Shown one piece after another: positions 47,208 to 58,818 of a stretch of DNA of 64,000 bases. The DNA is from Jaapia argillacea MUCL 33604 (Eukaryota; Basidiomycota; Agaricomycetes; Jaapiales; Jaapiaceae), in NCBI GenBank assembly GCA_000697665.1, contig KL197735.1, positions 167,499 through 231,498 of the forward strand, in the 5' to 3' direction. Positions within the stretch are counted from its first letter, which is position 1; each line of letters opens with the position of its first letter. The notes below the pieces were generated by a model. That model was not told where the DNA came from, ran no database searches, and saw nothing but the letters and a program-made list of their open reading frames with translations. The position numbers were made by a program, and so were the translations under genes.

Positions 47208-47459
47208 TGTATGGTGTAGTTTCCCGTTCCATGGCGTTGGTGCCCCTTTAAGTGTACGAAGGAGAGACCTAGACTACTGAGGGTGTCGACTTCCAGATGG
47301 CCCTCATTTCAGCGTTCATAGCCCCGAAGTGGTGATGAGACTGTGTTTGAGGATCTGGAATGTTCGCCCCCTTGAAGCTTGGCAGTCGGGCGCGTTATGT
47401 CCCTCGAGGAAGTGGAAAATTCGCTCACAGCATGATCAAAGAGATAAACTACTGTCGGA

Positions 47460-47830
47460 CTATTCGGGGAAGAGGCCATATCGCGATGGCTTGGCATTGT
47501 CAATTAAGCATGGCTGGAGGGTGTCGATCCCTTGCGGTGAAGCACGTGACTTGTGGACCATACGAATCGCACTGCCGGCGGTTTTCGGAATTGGGGAGGC
47601 GTTCTCTACGACTGAGGTAATTCAATGAGTTAAGTAGCGGTGATAGCGGAGATAGCTAATACAGACTCACGATCTTCTATACCACAAAGGTTATCCTTGA
47701 AAAGGCCAAGGAACGTATCAAGCACGCATATACCGCCGCCGGCCATCTGCTGAATTGCCTGCACTTCGACCAGCCAGGGGTGGAACTTAGGTTGGGATGG
47801 TGACAATTGGGTTGGTTGCACTTGTTATGA
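47460..47830 (-). CDS. Tentative 3' part of a multi-exon gene, unknown
   Basis: Two exons join well: one from about 47830 to 47671 (LSPSQPKFHPWLVEVQAIQQ, then MAGGGICVLDTFLGLFKDNL) and one 47611-47460 (VENASPIPKTAGSAIRMVHKS to the TAG at 47460), with intron 47612-47670 (59 nt, GTGAGT..CTCAG). The first segment has an even, non-repetitive composition, as in real coding DNA. Upstream frames on the same strand up to about 48236 are hydrophobic (VRFLAFLFVILAATAS), which could be a signal peptide or membrane exon, but I could not connect them in phase. No family recognised. It would be divergent from rai1. Confidence 0.35.
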
Positions 47831-48478
47831 TATGGAGAAGGCCAGTTCGCCGGGAGACGAGGGGATCTTGAAACTGATGGGGCGGGTCGGATGATGGGCG
47901 TGGGGAATATATCGGGGTACTCACATAACATGATGAAAGAAGTTGGGAATATAGCAAACGTAAAATGATAGTGGGCAGCCCGAATGGATCAGCTGCGGGG
48001 CGTTGAGGCTGGCACCGTCGCAAGAGTGCGTCTTATTCCATTGCGAAGGGTGAAAGCGGCAGTTGATTATCATCAAAGCCTAACAGAAGGGTAGCCAAAT
48101 ACTTCTCAAAGTAACTCGGCAAGCAGAGTAAACCCAAAATAACAGAGGACAAAGGTGGCAAAGCATGGAGACTTGTCTGGCTGGCCGTGGCCGCTAGGAT
48201 CACGAAAAGAAATGCCAAAAATCGGACGGAGATCACAGCACAGTCGAAGTATAGGGCAGAACCATGAGTGAATGCGCAACAAAGCAGAGAGTATCAACGA
48301 GACCAGATACACATTTACGCCCCCGAGTTTCGGGCGAAGCCCATGACCGACAAATAATGGTGAAACGGTGGGGTTGCCGTCGTGTGACCAGCGGTCAAAC
48401 ATTCGTGACTGCTTGACCAACATCTGTCACGCATCCAACTTGAACTTGGCTTGGTTTTGACTTGGTTTTCAAGTCCTA

Positions 48479-50091
48479 ATGGCTACCAAGCGTCCGTTAT
48501 CTGAAGTTCAGGGTACAGATGACTCAGATCGCCCCCTCACCAAACGTCGCTCCGAGGTCGACCCCGAGTCCCTAGCGCCCTCAGAAACCCTGCACAAACT
48601 CTCCTACCCACCAACCACGACCCCGACCGCTTCCAAACCCATCCCATTCCAGCAACCATCCACCCTCCTCACCTTTTCTTACACCCCAGACCGAGTTCTT
48701 GAGTTTAACAACTCCGCAATGAAACACTACGTTGACCCGCCTCAAGGCGCTGAGTTGTCATATGGATATGACCGTTGGATCAAGAGACCGGATGAGAAGG
48801 GCAGGATTGATCATTTGTTAAAAGCTTGGGTGAAAGTTCGGGGTGGAGGGAGTGGTGGCGGTATTGGAGTAGTGTTGTGGAGAGGTGTCATGACAAAGTA
48901 AGTTTGAGTTCTGTGTTTGTTTCGTACTGATCTTGCGGCCTTACCCTAACGCTTTTCGCTCTGGCGAGGGAGGATATTGATAGCCCCTTATGAAGATCGA
49001 GAAGGCTGGGATTTGAACGTCATGTGCATAAATGGCACTATGTTCTTCGAAGAACACTTGTGGGACGAACGGTTGAAGGAGAAGTACGTTTGTTTATTCA
49101 GTTCAGTGCTAAAGTCGGTACTCATACCATCTAGAAACGACATGGCTCCGCGCCAGCGCACTCAGACTTATTATGGGTACGCATTCGAGTCGTGGTGCAC
49201 CTCGTCGAACCCAAAGAGGCCAGAAGCACTACCTGGACATCGGAGAGGATGGGGAGGTGATGTCGATACCAACGTACAATGGTGTAATGTCATAAAGACG
49301 AAATTGGGCGACACGAGGATGGTGATTGGAGGTGAGGTTGACTGTGTCCGAGGTGAGTGATGTGGAGCCTTGAGCCTTCCTCGTTATTGAAGGCTAATAT
49401 AGCTGAATAGGCGATTATAATGGGAGAAATGATAACCTTGTTGAGCTCAAGACTTCAATGTCTATTCGAGGGCCTCAGGATGAGGCTCGGTTCGAAAAGT
49501 AAGTGATTTGGCTATGTCGTTCTTCCCGAAATTCACAAGTCTACAGAAAACTGCTTAAATTCTACTTCCAGTCGTTCCTCTTGGGTGTTCCAGTCAGTCA
49601 TCTTTCGATCCTCGGGTCATAATTCCCTGACCATCGTTTTATTTCACCAGGAAATCGTCGTTGGATTTCGCACGCCCAACGGTAAGCTCACCACCATCCA
49701 GTCGTTCAAAACCCTCCACCTCCCCCGTCTCGTCCGAGGCAAGCCAGGAGCATGGGACCCTTCAATATGTCTTGATTGGGGGGATCGTTTCCTCTCCTTC
49801 CTTAAGGGCCATGTTGGTCAAAAGGAGACAGCGGGCCCGGAGCCGAAGGTGTGGCGCGTGAGATTTGTTCCTGGCGTAGGCGTTAGTGCGTCACTATTGG
49901 ATGAGGAAGGTGTGAAGGAAGTGGAAGGTGGGGAGGATCGAGTGGGTTTCTTGCCCAAGTGGTATTGGGACGAGGAAGTTGGGAAGGAGGACAAGGTTCT
50001 TCCTGAGGTATCTGCCGCTTCGGAGACAAGTGGAGGTACGGGGGATGGGGAAGAGGCCTCCACCACCGTTCCATCTGGGTGGCAGATATGA
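48479..50091 (+). CDS. rai1: RAI1/DXO-family decapping nuclease
   Basis: Six exons: 48479-48897, 48973-49083, 49135-49352, 49411-49498, 49547-49592, 49651-50091; sum 1323 nt, 440 aa. In the family, Rai1 binds the nuclear exonuclease Rat1/Xrn2 and removes incomplete, unmethylated or NAD 5' caps. Visible: LSYGYDRWIKRPDEKGRIDHLL near the N-terminus, the cap/metal motifs GGEVDC (about residues 242-247) and VELKT (about 258), the WCNVIKTKLG stretch, and KLLKFYFQSFLLGVPEIVVGFRT before a basic-aromatic C-terminal half. The acidic residues needed for metal binding (E/D in GEVD, E in ELK) are present. Length is normal. The ~45-aa N-terminal extension is charged. Start at 48479 is the first ATG after a T-rich leader. 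Confidence 0.9.
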
Positions 50092-50868
50092 TGACGTTTG
50101 TTCCTTGCGAATGCGCAGTCACTTCGGTGAAAAGTGTGCTGTATTTTTTTGGTCGGCCGGAATTTTCTTCGGTCGCCGATGATGCAACATCTGACTATGA
50201 ATCTCCTAGTTTCCTCGTCGTTGCTTGGGCGTCTGCTCGACGCGTCGGCCGACCGGTTGGAGGATACGCCAATCAAAATTTGCGAACCGAGGCGCCTATG
50301 ACAAGCCTTGGCCAGACGAAAAACGAATCTCCGGACCCCCAGGCTCGGACGTTCTCCTCGGGCTGGAAGTCGCGACTTTCATTTAGAATTTGCCCAAGAT
50401 GGAAACTGAGTGTGTTGTGCGCTATCACCTGACCGTGTTGTGTAATGTGTTATCTCGACCGGATCTTTGGCCAGTTTTCACCGGGCTGTTCTCAGCTCTG
50501 TCAGGCTTGAGTTAGTAGTCTCTCCTCGCCCAGCACCCGAGGATGTGCGAGGGGGGTGAACTCCCTCGAGACCGGGCTGTCAGTAATAAATTTTGGGATG
50601 ATTTCCGAGGAGAATGGAGCGCCAGAACTTACTGTCGTTGTTTCCGCGTGGTGTTCGGCTGGGTTGCGGTTGTGGCGGGTGTGGCGCAGCCGGAAGATGC
50701 CGTGGCCGGAACGCGACGCGCTAAGGGGTCATCTTATTCACTCGCGTCAGTTGCGCTCACACATCCTCTACGCGCTTTCCTCCTCCCATCGTTCTTGCAT
50801 CGCCGGCGCCTGCCCCTCCAAATCACTCGCCCTTTAATCGACGCATACAGCCAGTTCGGCGCGTCTAT
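50092..50868. other. Intergenic, promoter of the Whi5-like gene
   Basis: No gene seen. 50720-50868 is C/T-rich leader before ATG 50869. Confidence 0.5.
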
Positions 50869-52827
50869 ATGGCGTCGCCATCATCGTCAGCGACGACCCC
50901 CTCGCCCCCTCTAGCATATATGCAGGCAAGCACCGTTGTTCCCATCTCGCATACCACCGCAGGGGACCAACCAGGTGAACAAGACGAACGAGAAGCAGCC
51001 GTACAGAAATTTCTGGCGAGGGCCGAGGTCTCAAAGGTGAGTTGTGAGGCTATCGCAGTTGCTGTGGATAGGCGTGTATGCGCGTCGTCAAGTCGCGACT
51101 AGGGGTACTTTATACTGCGGGGGATTCACTCCACGCGTTTTGCTCCTCTGCACCCTGCTGCCCGCCTCGATATTCCTTGTCGTGTTGCTCTTGTTCAATT
51201 TATCACGAAATATTCACGCTTTTTTTCACAGCTTACCTTGGATCTTCGTGCTCGATTAGCATATGCATCCTACAAGGCTGTACATAAAGTCCCCCATATT
51301 CCCATCAGAGAGTTGGAAGTGAAGACTCAAGCCGCCTCTTCCTCGCGGTCTGTTCCCACTAAGCGGAAAGCTGGCGGAGCAGCCAGTTACTATAATGCTC
51401 CTACCGTACATAGTGGTCTCTCCTCGTCATTCACGGCCTCCCCTTCCATTTCTCAAAGGCATGGCTCTATGGCACCTCCGCCTCCTGTTTCTCGGACCTC
51501 ATCGTCTGGGATGAATGGTGCTGAACCGAGTGGCGGCGCGAACGCCTCACAGAGCCTTTACGAGTCGCTCTTGGGTCCACCACCCACCAAACAAGCGAGA
51601 ACGATTCACAACCCAAATGCACCTCCCGTTGCTGCCCCTTCGAGGACGTCGACGATGGCTCCTTCTCGTCGTACCGCACAGCCCAATGACAACCCTCAAT
51701 CACCCCGTGCACGCACCCGCGCGCAAACCTACTCACAAGGAGAGGGCAACAGACAGCAGAGTGCTGCACGACGTGATGAACGTGCAAGGAGTAGTGACAG
51801 ACCTAGTCACAAGGGCAAAGAGCGGGAGCGGAGACTTTCGTCGCGTTCTCTGGAGGGAGCAGGTGCTGATGAAGTCGACATCAAAGCCGCAGCTACTCTA
51901 GCGTCTATCCTTCGGTCTTCCCGTCCATCAATCTCGGGCAGTACGCTTTCCCCTCGGTCCAGTATATCAGCCGGTTCGGACGCATCGTTTTCTCATTTTG
52001 CACAGAGTTCCGCAAGAACTACCAATGCCTTCCCAACCGCCGAATCCTCCTTTACCCTTCGCTCTACCACACCGCCCCCACTGTCGCAAAAGGGAATGAA
52101 CGGGACACCCAAAAACCCCGCCCCGACGGATACGGAGGCGGCCGATTTAATGCTTTACCTGGCCACTTCACCTTCCCCCGCTCGAGCGAGATCGAATAAG
52201 GACAAAGACGCCAGTGACATGGCCGCTTTTAGGGCTCTGAGTGGAGGTGGGGAGTTGAGAGCGAAAGGTCGAGTATTGTTCCCTGGAGCGGAGGGTGACT
52301 CGCTACCTGTCCAGGGAAAACCACTTGCGCGAGACGACACGGCGAGTTTCAACTCGATTAGTAGTGGGGGATTCGGCAGTCGTGATCATCTTCAACCGTC
52401 CGGGGTTGCTCCTGACACGCGGAGAACTACACCACCCAATAATTACCCGGGGCTTTCCGCGCAACCGACGCATCCTGTTATTTCTCCTACTTCGACGATA
52501 TCGACCGAATTGAACACGTCTCGTACGTCTTCGTTGTCGTCTTTGGACCCCAAGTCTCTTCAAGGTCCTCCCACACCTGGGAATGTCCCATTCAATCTCA
52601 ATGACTTCATCAATGTTTCTCCGTCCCCGGCGGCTCCTAGGAAGAATGCTGGTGGTCAGTTCAAGCCTGGAATATCAGGCTTGAGAGCTGATGTGGGCCG
52701 GAAGTTGTTTGATGACGAACAACATCATGTGAGAATCATTGGGCAGGGTGAGATGAAGGATGGAGGGACTATGTTGGTCGACCAGGTTGGGGGGTTAGGT
52801 GCCGGCATCGACCTGTTGAAGAGTTAG
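50869..52827 (+). CDS. Whi5/Nrm1-like G1/S transcriptional repressor
   Basis: Two exons, 50869-51036 and 51232-52827 (intron 195 nt, much longer than others here); 1764 nt, 587 aa. Known family role: bind SBF/MBF and block G1/S genes until phosphorylated by CDK. Hallmark: the short helical motif KFLARAEVSK/LTLDLRARLAYASYKA at about residues 47-72, which only appears after splicing. The rest is a long Ser/Pro-rich disordered region with many S-P/T-P sites (possible CDK targets), basic RRDERARSSDRPSHKGKE, and conserved-looking short blocks DTEAADLMLYLATSPSPA, GRVLFPG and FNLNDFINVSPSP near the C-terminus. Nuclear. I leave the symbol empty because Whi5 and Nrm1 are not separable here. Confidence 0.7.
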
Positions 52828-53988
52828 CTCGATTGACGGCACCATGGATGTTGGTGCCCCTCTGTCCATATTCCATCCGCACGAATTTTTAGAAGCATCC
52901 CGATCGCAACCCTGGCTGGACGACCCTTTCTCTTCTCCCCCCGGTTTTTCTACGCCTTCACGAAACGTCGTAATGATCTCGATCTCATGGACCCCCTCCA
53001 CTTGGCAAGATGCATCTCGTGTACTACGCAAAGCTCAACCCATTGTATCATCATCATCACCATCCATCATCATTGAACGCTCGGTCCAACGACACCTATC
53101 TATCCATTTAATCTATTTGGTTTTTGATTTCTCCCTTTCCATACGGACCAAAGTCACGCAGGAATGTCAATGTCAAGTTATCGTTGTACATCGTTGTTGT
53201 TTAACCATGTTCATGGGGTGCCCGTATGTCTGTATTTCTCTCCTTCTCTGTCTCACACACACATACTCCCATCACCGAATCGCGGATTTGTAGTTGGTTT
53301 ACTTATCCTTGTTTGTTTCCTCTCTTCCTCTTCATGCACTCAAAATATTGCCGTTTCAAACCTGCATCACCGTTCCCTTCCTGTCCATATCGATATCTCG
53401 CTTTCATTGCTTCGTTGTTGTCTCAAAGATGTTCCGACTTGCTTTTCTTCGTTGTTCATACTAATGATACTGTGGGTGACATATGGGCTCGCACATAGGT
53501 GGATTCGACTGTTCTTGTGTTCATCTGATTCCCCCTTTCTTTCTTGTTTATGATGTGTTTTTTGTGTTCGATGTTCTATAGTCGTTTGGTTTTTACCTTC
53601 CTTTGTATATTATTCCTCTCCCATCGTTCATGTAGCGACCTGGCAATTTATAGACTGGAAGTGTTTGACTTTGATGCTCTTCGCAAAGGACCCGGATGAC
53701 GGATGGATGTAAGACGCCCGCAAAGCCCTGGTCCCTGATCCTTGTCCAGGTGTCTGTCTTGCCTCTCTCGGGTTCTGTTCTCTACCTCGATGCCCGAAAT
53801 GAAGCCCATATACCATCCAGGCTGGCATATCCTTTCCTTATGGAAACCTCTCCGTTCATTCGATAACGAGAGATACCGTACTATTCCTAGGGCATCGCAG
53901 CAGAGCTGTTGCAATCTCGCAAAAGCAACGCATATATAAAGTCCTTTGGTTCATATCTGGGTCCCCTAGTCCGTAAGGTCTCCCAGAG
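52828..53988. other. Intergenic 1.2 kb
   Basis: T/C-rich DNA, probably a long 3' UTR and the promoter of the next gene. Frames here are low complexity and unsupported. Confidence 0.5.
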
Positions 53989-55037
53989 ATGTGTTTTCGC
54001 AATCCGGCTGTTAATGCCTTTTTGTTGAGTTTTTGTGCGACGATCTTGCTGTGAGTTTTCATTGCCCGCCAGTGTCTTTGGTCTTTCGGCTAACGCTTGA
54101 TCTCGACGCCAGGATCTTAACGACCTTCTCTACGCCATTCGTATCTCCATTTTACTTCTTACATTCTAGTGTCGATGGTGGCGTCAGGTTTGGAGGATGG
54201 GGTTGGTGCATGGATTCCGGAGCCTGTTCTAGTCGGGGGTACGTGCAGCTGGGCGGTCTCTCCTATTTCAAAGCGACGTGATCTGACAAGTAGCTCCTCC
54301 TAGGCTTGGATATCACTGGGAGTCACAGATTGACCACTCCCTCACCTATCCTCTTGTTTTCTACCCGATCGGTAGGTTTTCCCTCGTGTTCGACGCCACC
54401 TTCCCCCCTCATCTGTGGACTATAGCAGCGGGATTTGCGGTTCTAGCGACCCTTTCACTCCTCCCAATTCTCTGTTCGCGATCTGTTCGAATCTATCCCT
54501 TCCCTGCATTTTCACTGCTCTCGTTGCTTGCCGCAATCACATCCTTTCTCGCCTTCTTGTTCTCCATCATCTTGTTCGGCGTTGCGTCGACGCGATTTCA
54601 TCATGGTGGATACAAGGCATCGTTGGGTCCTGCGGTAGGTCATCTTACCTCTAATCTCTCATGCACCCGCCTACGATTTACATTGCTAGAATTGGATGTC
54701 GTTGGTTGCGATGTGCCTCTGGTTTATCCTGAGTCTGAATTCTGGTTGTGGGACTATGTGTCGAGGAGCTTTTGGCGGAGGTGGTCCGTATGTGACTTAT
54801 GTATACCCATACTATTGATGTATTATTTTGTAAGTGAGGCTTTGTATCGCATTGTATTTTGTTTTCCTACACCTCGAACTACTGAACATTTTCAACAGCA
54901 CACCTTGGAAGTTGATTGGGGTGTCCACTGGTGTTATTCTATTCTGGCTCGGGCTTAGTACATCTGGGCTCACTTCTCAGCACCGGAGATCGACGTTCCC
55001 CACATCTCAACCCCATCAGGTCCTTCCCCCACTTTGA
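53989..55037 (+). CDS. SUR7/PalI-family four-TM membrane protein
   Basis: Six exons: 53989-54050, 54113-54238, 54304-54371, 54429-54634, 54690-54787, 54899-55037; sum 699 nt, 232 aa. Starts MCFRNPAVNAFLLSFCATILL (TM1), then an extracellular loop with the family's Gly-rich GGVRFGGWGWC and a Cys (ACSSRG), LGYHW, followed by three more membrane helices (FAVLATLSLLPILC; SFLAFLFSIILFGVA; LIGVSTGVILFWLGL). This is the fold of Sur7 (eisosome) and Rim9/PalI (pH sensing) proteins; which of the two cannot be decided. The C-terminal tail is short, unlike long-tailed PalI. The long frame starting at 54386 begins inside an intron and is not the gene start. Confidence 0.78.
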
Positions 55038-55542
55038 TTGCTTTCCCGAGCAAGTCCTCGATGGATACTCACGGTTGAGGGCGGAGTTACGGAACGAAGC
55101 CATCGGGCCGCTATGCCGTGTACCATCCAGTGATGCGGAAGCTTGTACGTTCACCCCGTCATCGTCAGCTTCTGAGCCTCAGAAATATTCTCATAGCAGG
55201 AGCACCCATTCGTACCTTGAACAGAAAGAACCGATATTGTCCAACACCCATCTCTCCCCCGAAGAACGATCCAACAGCGACCGGGGAGCGAGCTCCCGTT
55301 ATTTCATGCTATCCTTTAGCCCTGGGAGTGGTGGAGTCGAGGGCTGACCCTCGGGTCTCCGTAAGGCCCCCCCAACATGCGTTAGGACGCATTTGGATGA
55401 CAGGTGACTTCAGAGTTTGGCTTCTCCCTGAACAATTTGCCTCCCCAGTCTGTTTAAAGAACGATGATAGATTTCACTGGCAGCAGCACATATCTCGGAC
55501 GTTTGTTTCCCTTTCCTCACCTTCTTCGGTGCCGTCGATATC

Positions 55543-57359
55543 ATGGGCTTCAAACAGGAACTCGCCGAGGTTGCTCGCTATCGACATGCGTACACTTTAG
55601 CTGCGTCGGCTTCGATGGGATCGATCTTTTATGGATGGGACATCGGGATCATCGGAGGTGTGATTAGCATGAGCAGTTTCCAAGAGTCTTTTGGCCTCAA
55701 CACTCAGTCGGCGGCCGCTCGCGCAAATCTCTCCGGAAACATTGTCGCTATCTTGCAGGCAGGATCCTTGTGAGTATTCCTTCCGATAGCAAAAGTTACT
55801 CAGATTCTCGACTGATCTTCATCTTTTGGTAGCTTCGGAGCACTATCAACTGGGTATTTTGCTGGAAAGTGGGGCCGCAAGCCTGTCCTGATTGCCTCTG
55901 GTATCATCTATATGATCGGATCTCTCATCCAAGCGTTGGTTGGGATTGGCATGACGCAAGCAGTTGGGTTACGAGTTTTATATTTCAGCAGATTCTTTGC
56001 TGGTATCGGAGTTGGCATGGTGTCCGCCATTATCCCTTCCTACACTTCGGAGTGTGTACCGAAGTCTATTCGTGGTCGCTGCACTGGAATGATCCAGCTT
56101 GCAAACAATATTGGAATCATGCTGAGCTGTGAGTATCGGCACACTAGGTTTCTATTCGAATAATAGATTGACTTTACGCTCAGTTTGGGTCAACTACGGC
56201 GCAAGCAAGAACATCGCGGTTGGCCCTTTGCAGTGGCGGATTCCATTCGCCGTCCAATTGGTTCCCGGCATTATTTTCGTGACATTGATGCTCTTCCAAC
56301 CCGAATCTCCTCGATGGCTCGTGGAACAGGGTCTTTACGATCGCGCCGCTGCGTCCCTCTCATTTGCAGCAGGAAAGGCTGTGGATGATCCCGCAGTGAT
56401 CCAGACCCTAGGCGAAATCAAAGCCGACTTTGAGGGGAAGGAAAGGACGTCTATCTGGAAGCAGTTCAAGATGATTGGCGAGTCACGGACGACTGCATTA
56501 CGGTGCTTCTACGCGTCTCTTGTCATGTTCTTCCAGCAATGGACCGGCACGAACGCGATCAATTATTTTAGTCCTCAGATCTTCGCAGGCCTTGGGATAT
56601 CGGGGCAGACGTCGGGTCTATTAGCCACCGGTGTTTACGGTGTCGTCAAAGTCATCTCTATCTCCCTTGTCCTCGCATTTGCCGTTGAAGGGATGGGTCG
56701 TAAGAGGTGTTTGATTATTGGCGGTTTGGGTCAGGGTGCAATGATGCTGTGGATCGGTGGCTATAGCGGCATTCACCCGCAAAGCACCGTTGTACCTGCT
56801 AGCTACGTATCCATCGTAGCAGTGTACATATACGCCGTTTTCTATTGCGTCGGTGAGCTCCTTCGATTGTCTCCGATGTGGATAACGGGGTACTTATGAT
56901 TCATTCTTAGGGTTTGCTGCTGTGGCATGGATCGTAGCCTCGGAATGCAGTCCAAATCACGTCCGATCCGCATCTCTCTCCATAGCCATCGGTGTCAACT
57001 GGTTATTCTCCTTCACCATCTCCAAACTCACACCTATCATGCTCAATACGATCACTTACGGCACATTCCTCCTCTTTGGACTTTGCTGTCTTATCATGGC
57101 CGCTTGGGCCTACTTCTTCCTACCCGAAACTACCGGTTATGCACTCGAGGATATCAAGTACCTGTTTGAGGAGGATATGGTGGTGAGGTCATTGCAGGAT
57201 GCTCCAGGTGGTAGGATATTCTTGGGGGGGAGAAGGGCGCGACGTATGGATGAGATGAAGGGGTCTGAGCCTGAGCCTGTCTCTAGGCGAAAGACGGATG
57301 GGTCAATATCTTCTGAGTTGAAGGGCTCGGATAGTATTGAGGAGGTGGAGGTCGCTTAG
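55543..57359 (+). CDS. MFS sugar/quinate-type transporter
   Basis: Four exons: 55543-55769, 55833-56128, 56184-56852, 56911-57359; sum 1641 nt, 546 aa. Twelve hydrophobic helices. Family motifs visible: GWDIGIIGG in TM1, GKWGRKP (loop 2-3), RFFAGIGVGM, ECVPKSIRGRCTGMIQL, PESPRWLVEQG after TM6, FFQQWTGTNAINYFSPQIF in TM7, and PETTGYALEDIKYLFEE at the end. The length and motif set are those of fungal hexose/quinate permeases (Sugar_tr). Substrate not decidable. The C-terminus has a cytosolic tail rich in Arg/Ser. The ATG at 55543 (MGFKQELAEVARYRHAYTLA) follows a short leader. Confidence 0.92.
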
Positions 57360-57643
57360 GAGACGTCAATTATCGTTTCATTGTCGTGTTAAAATCTCTA
57401 GAATATAGAGAGGAATGTATTTTATGTCGCCATCCTTTGCAAGTGCTCTTTTCTCTCCTCTCCTCAAGGACAGCTTGCGGAGGCCGACCTACTATCAGCA
57501 TTGAACGTTGAACGGTGGAAACCCTTACCGGACCGCTGAGCCGCTTGGAAGTTGCCTGCCATATTTGTTTGTGCCTTCGCACAGTCAGCACTCGCAGTTT
57601 CTCAGCTTGAACCTCATACATTCCCATACCCCCCTAGACATCC

Positions 57644-58477
57644 ATGGAATCGTTACGGAGTTGGCTCTGGTCAAGCCTTCCAGTCGCCACGACAGATACG
57701 AGCACTGCCGGACCAGATGGAAATGAGGCTTCCGAGCCAACTCCTTCTATAGACATAGTCGGACCAGATGACTCGGACGACGAGACTGTCAAAGATGACC
57801 ACTCAGACGACGATTCACCTCCTGCATTCCCCGCTTTGAACAGTGCCCAAAGAATGGCGTCCGTTCCACGCGTTCTCACAGATAGAGAGCTTATGCCTCC
57901 TCCCCCGAACCCATCGCTTGCGAGTCGCCGGCCTGGAGCTCCATCAACGACTCGCACTATACCAACACCCAGTCTTGGAGGATCGTCGACTCTTGCTCTT
58001 CCTCTGAGTACGATAAAGGCTCCGGCGAAGCCTGCAAAGAAGCGAGAAAAGGTGGCGCTTGCACCTGGATGTGGACCGTTGGATTGGGCCAAATTGAAAT
58101 CTTCGGGCCAAGATTTACGGGTACGCATTCACACTCTCCATTGCCACAGCGCACACTGAGGCTCCTGTCTCAGGGTGTCACCTCGCTGATGAGGATCCCC
58201 CTCTCCGAGTTGAAGAAGCACAATAAAAAGGAGGACGCTTGGACTGCGATATCCGGCAAAGTCTACAATATCACGGCGTATCTACGCTTCCACCCTGGTG
58301 GTGAGAAGGAGCTGATGAGGGTAGCTGGCCGCGATGGCACGAAACTATTTGGTGTGTATTCGTTTCTAGGCCTTCTCGTCGCACTCATATTTCGACCCAG
58401 CGCTTACTCACTCCTGGGTTAACGCGGATTTTATGCTCGATGGGTGCATGGTCGGATTCCTTGCGGCAGACTCTTAG
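57644..58477 (+). CDS. Cytochrome b5-domain protein (Irc21/NCB5OR-N type)
   Basis: Exons 57644-58120, 58174-58351 and 58401-58477 sum to 732 nt, 243 aa. The N-terminal 150 residues are acidic then Pro/Ser-rich. Then GPLDWAKLKSSGQDLR leads into a b5 haem-binding fold: PLSELKKHNKKEDAWTAISG, VYNITAYLRFHPGGEKELM (first haem His, about 198) and, after the last intron, THSWVNADFMLDGCMVGFL (second haem His, about 222). The lead-in and both His are typical of the b5 half of NCB5OR and of yeast Irc21. No reductase domain follows, so it would need a partner for electrons. Confidence 0.85.
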
Positions 58478-58818
58478 ATCAGCCATCACAGTTCCTGTCC
58501 CGAATTTGATGATGTACGCTGATGCCCGATTTGCCTCAAACTGCTCTCTAGAATCTCGTCGATGTCTATCATACCCTACCATCATACCCGCACAACTGTT
58601 ATTATTGTAGCATTCACTTAGGACTGTTCGTCTTGTATCAGTACAATTTCGTGTTGTCTGCCAGCTTTTCCTCGCTTGCGGCGTGTGATTTGCGCTGTTC
58701 CGGAGTCGGAGCGCGAGACCAGGACATTCAATATCCCGATGCAAATGCCGGACAGTCGACAGCCAGGAAACCAACACGCTACACCTACTGCGAACTGCGA
58801 ACTGCTAGTCCTGTAGCT

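Larger units (their letters stand above)
43765..47400. repeat. Segmental duplication array
   Basis: Blocks made of [3' end of the 41-44-kb gene + DUF6593 gene + its promoter] recur: 43765-44950, then 45157-46440. Copy 3 plus promoter (46484-47390) lacks the first part. Similarity covers coding, intron and promoter DNA, so duplication was at DNA level. Confidence 0.7.

Noticed and set aside
52844-53553. Overlapping frames of 129-149 codons
   Set aside because: Low-complexity Ser/Leu/His-rich translations of T/C-rich DNA; fits 3' UTR of the Whi5-like gene.
54386-54958. 190-codon frame as an independent gene start
   Set aside because: Its beginning lies in intron 54372-54428 and its end runs into intron 54635-54689; the spliced SUR7/PalI model explains the region.
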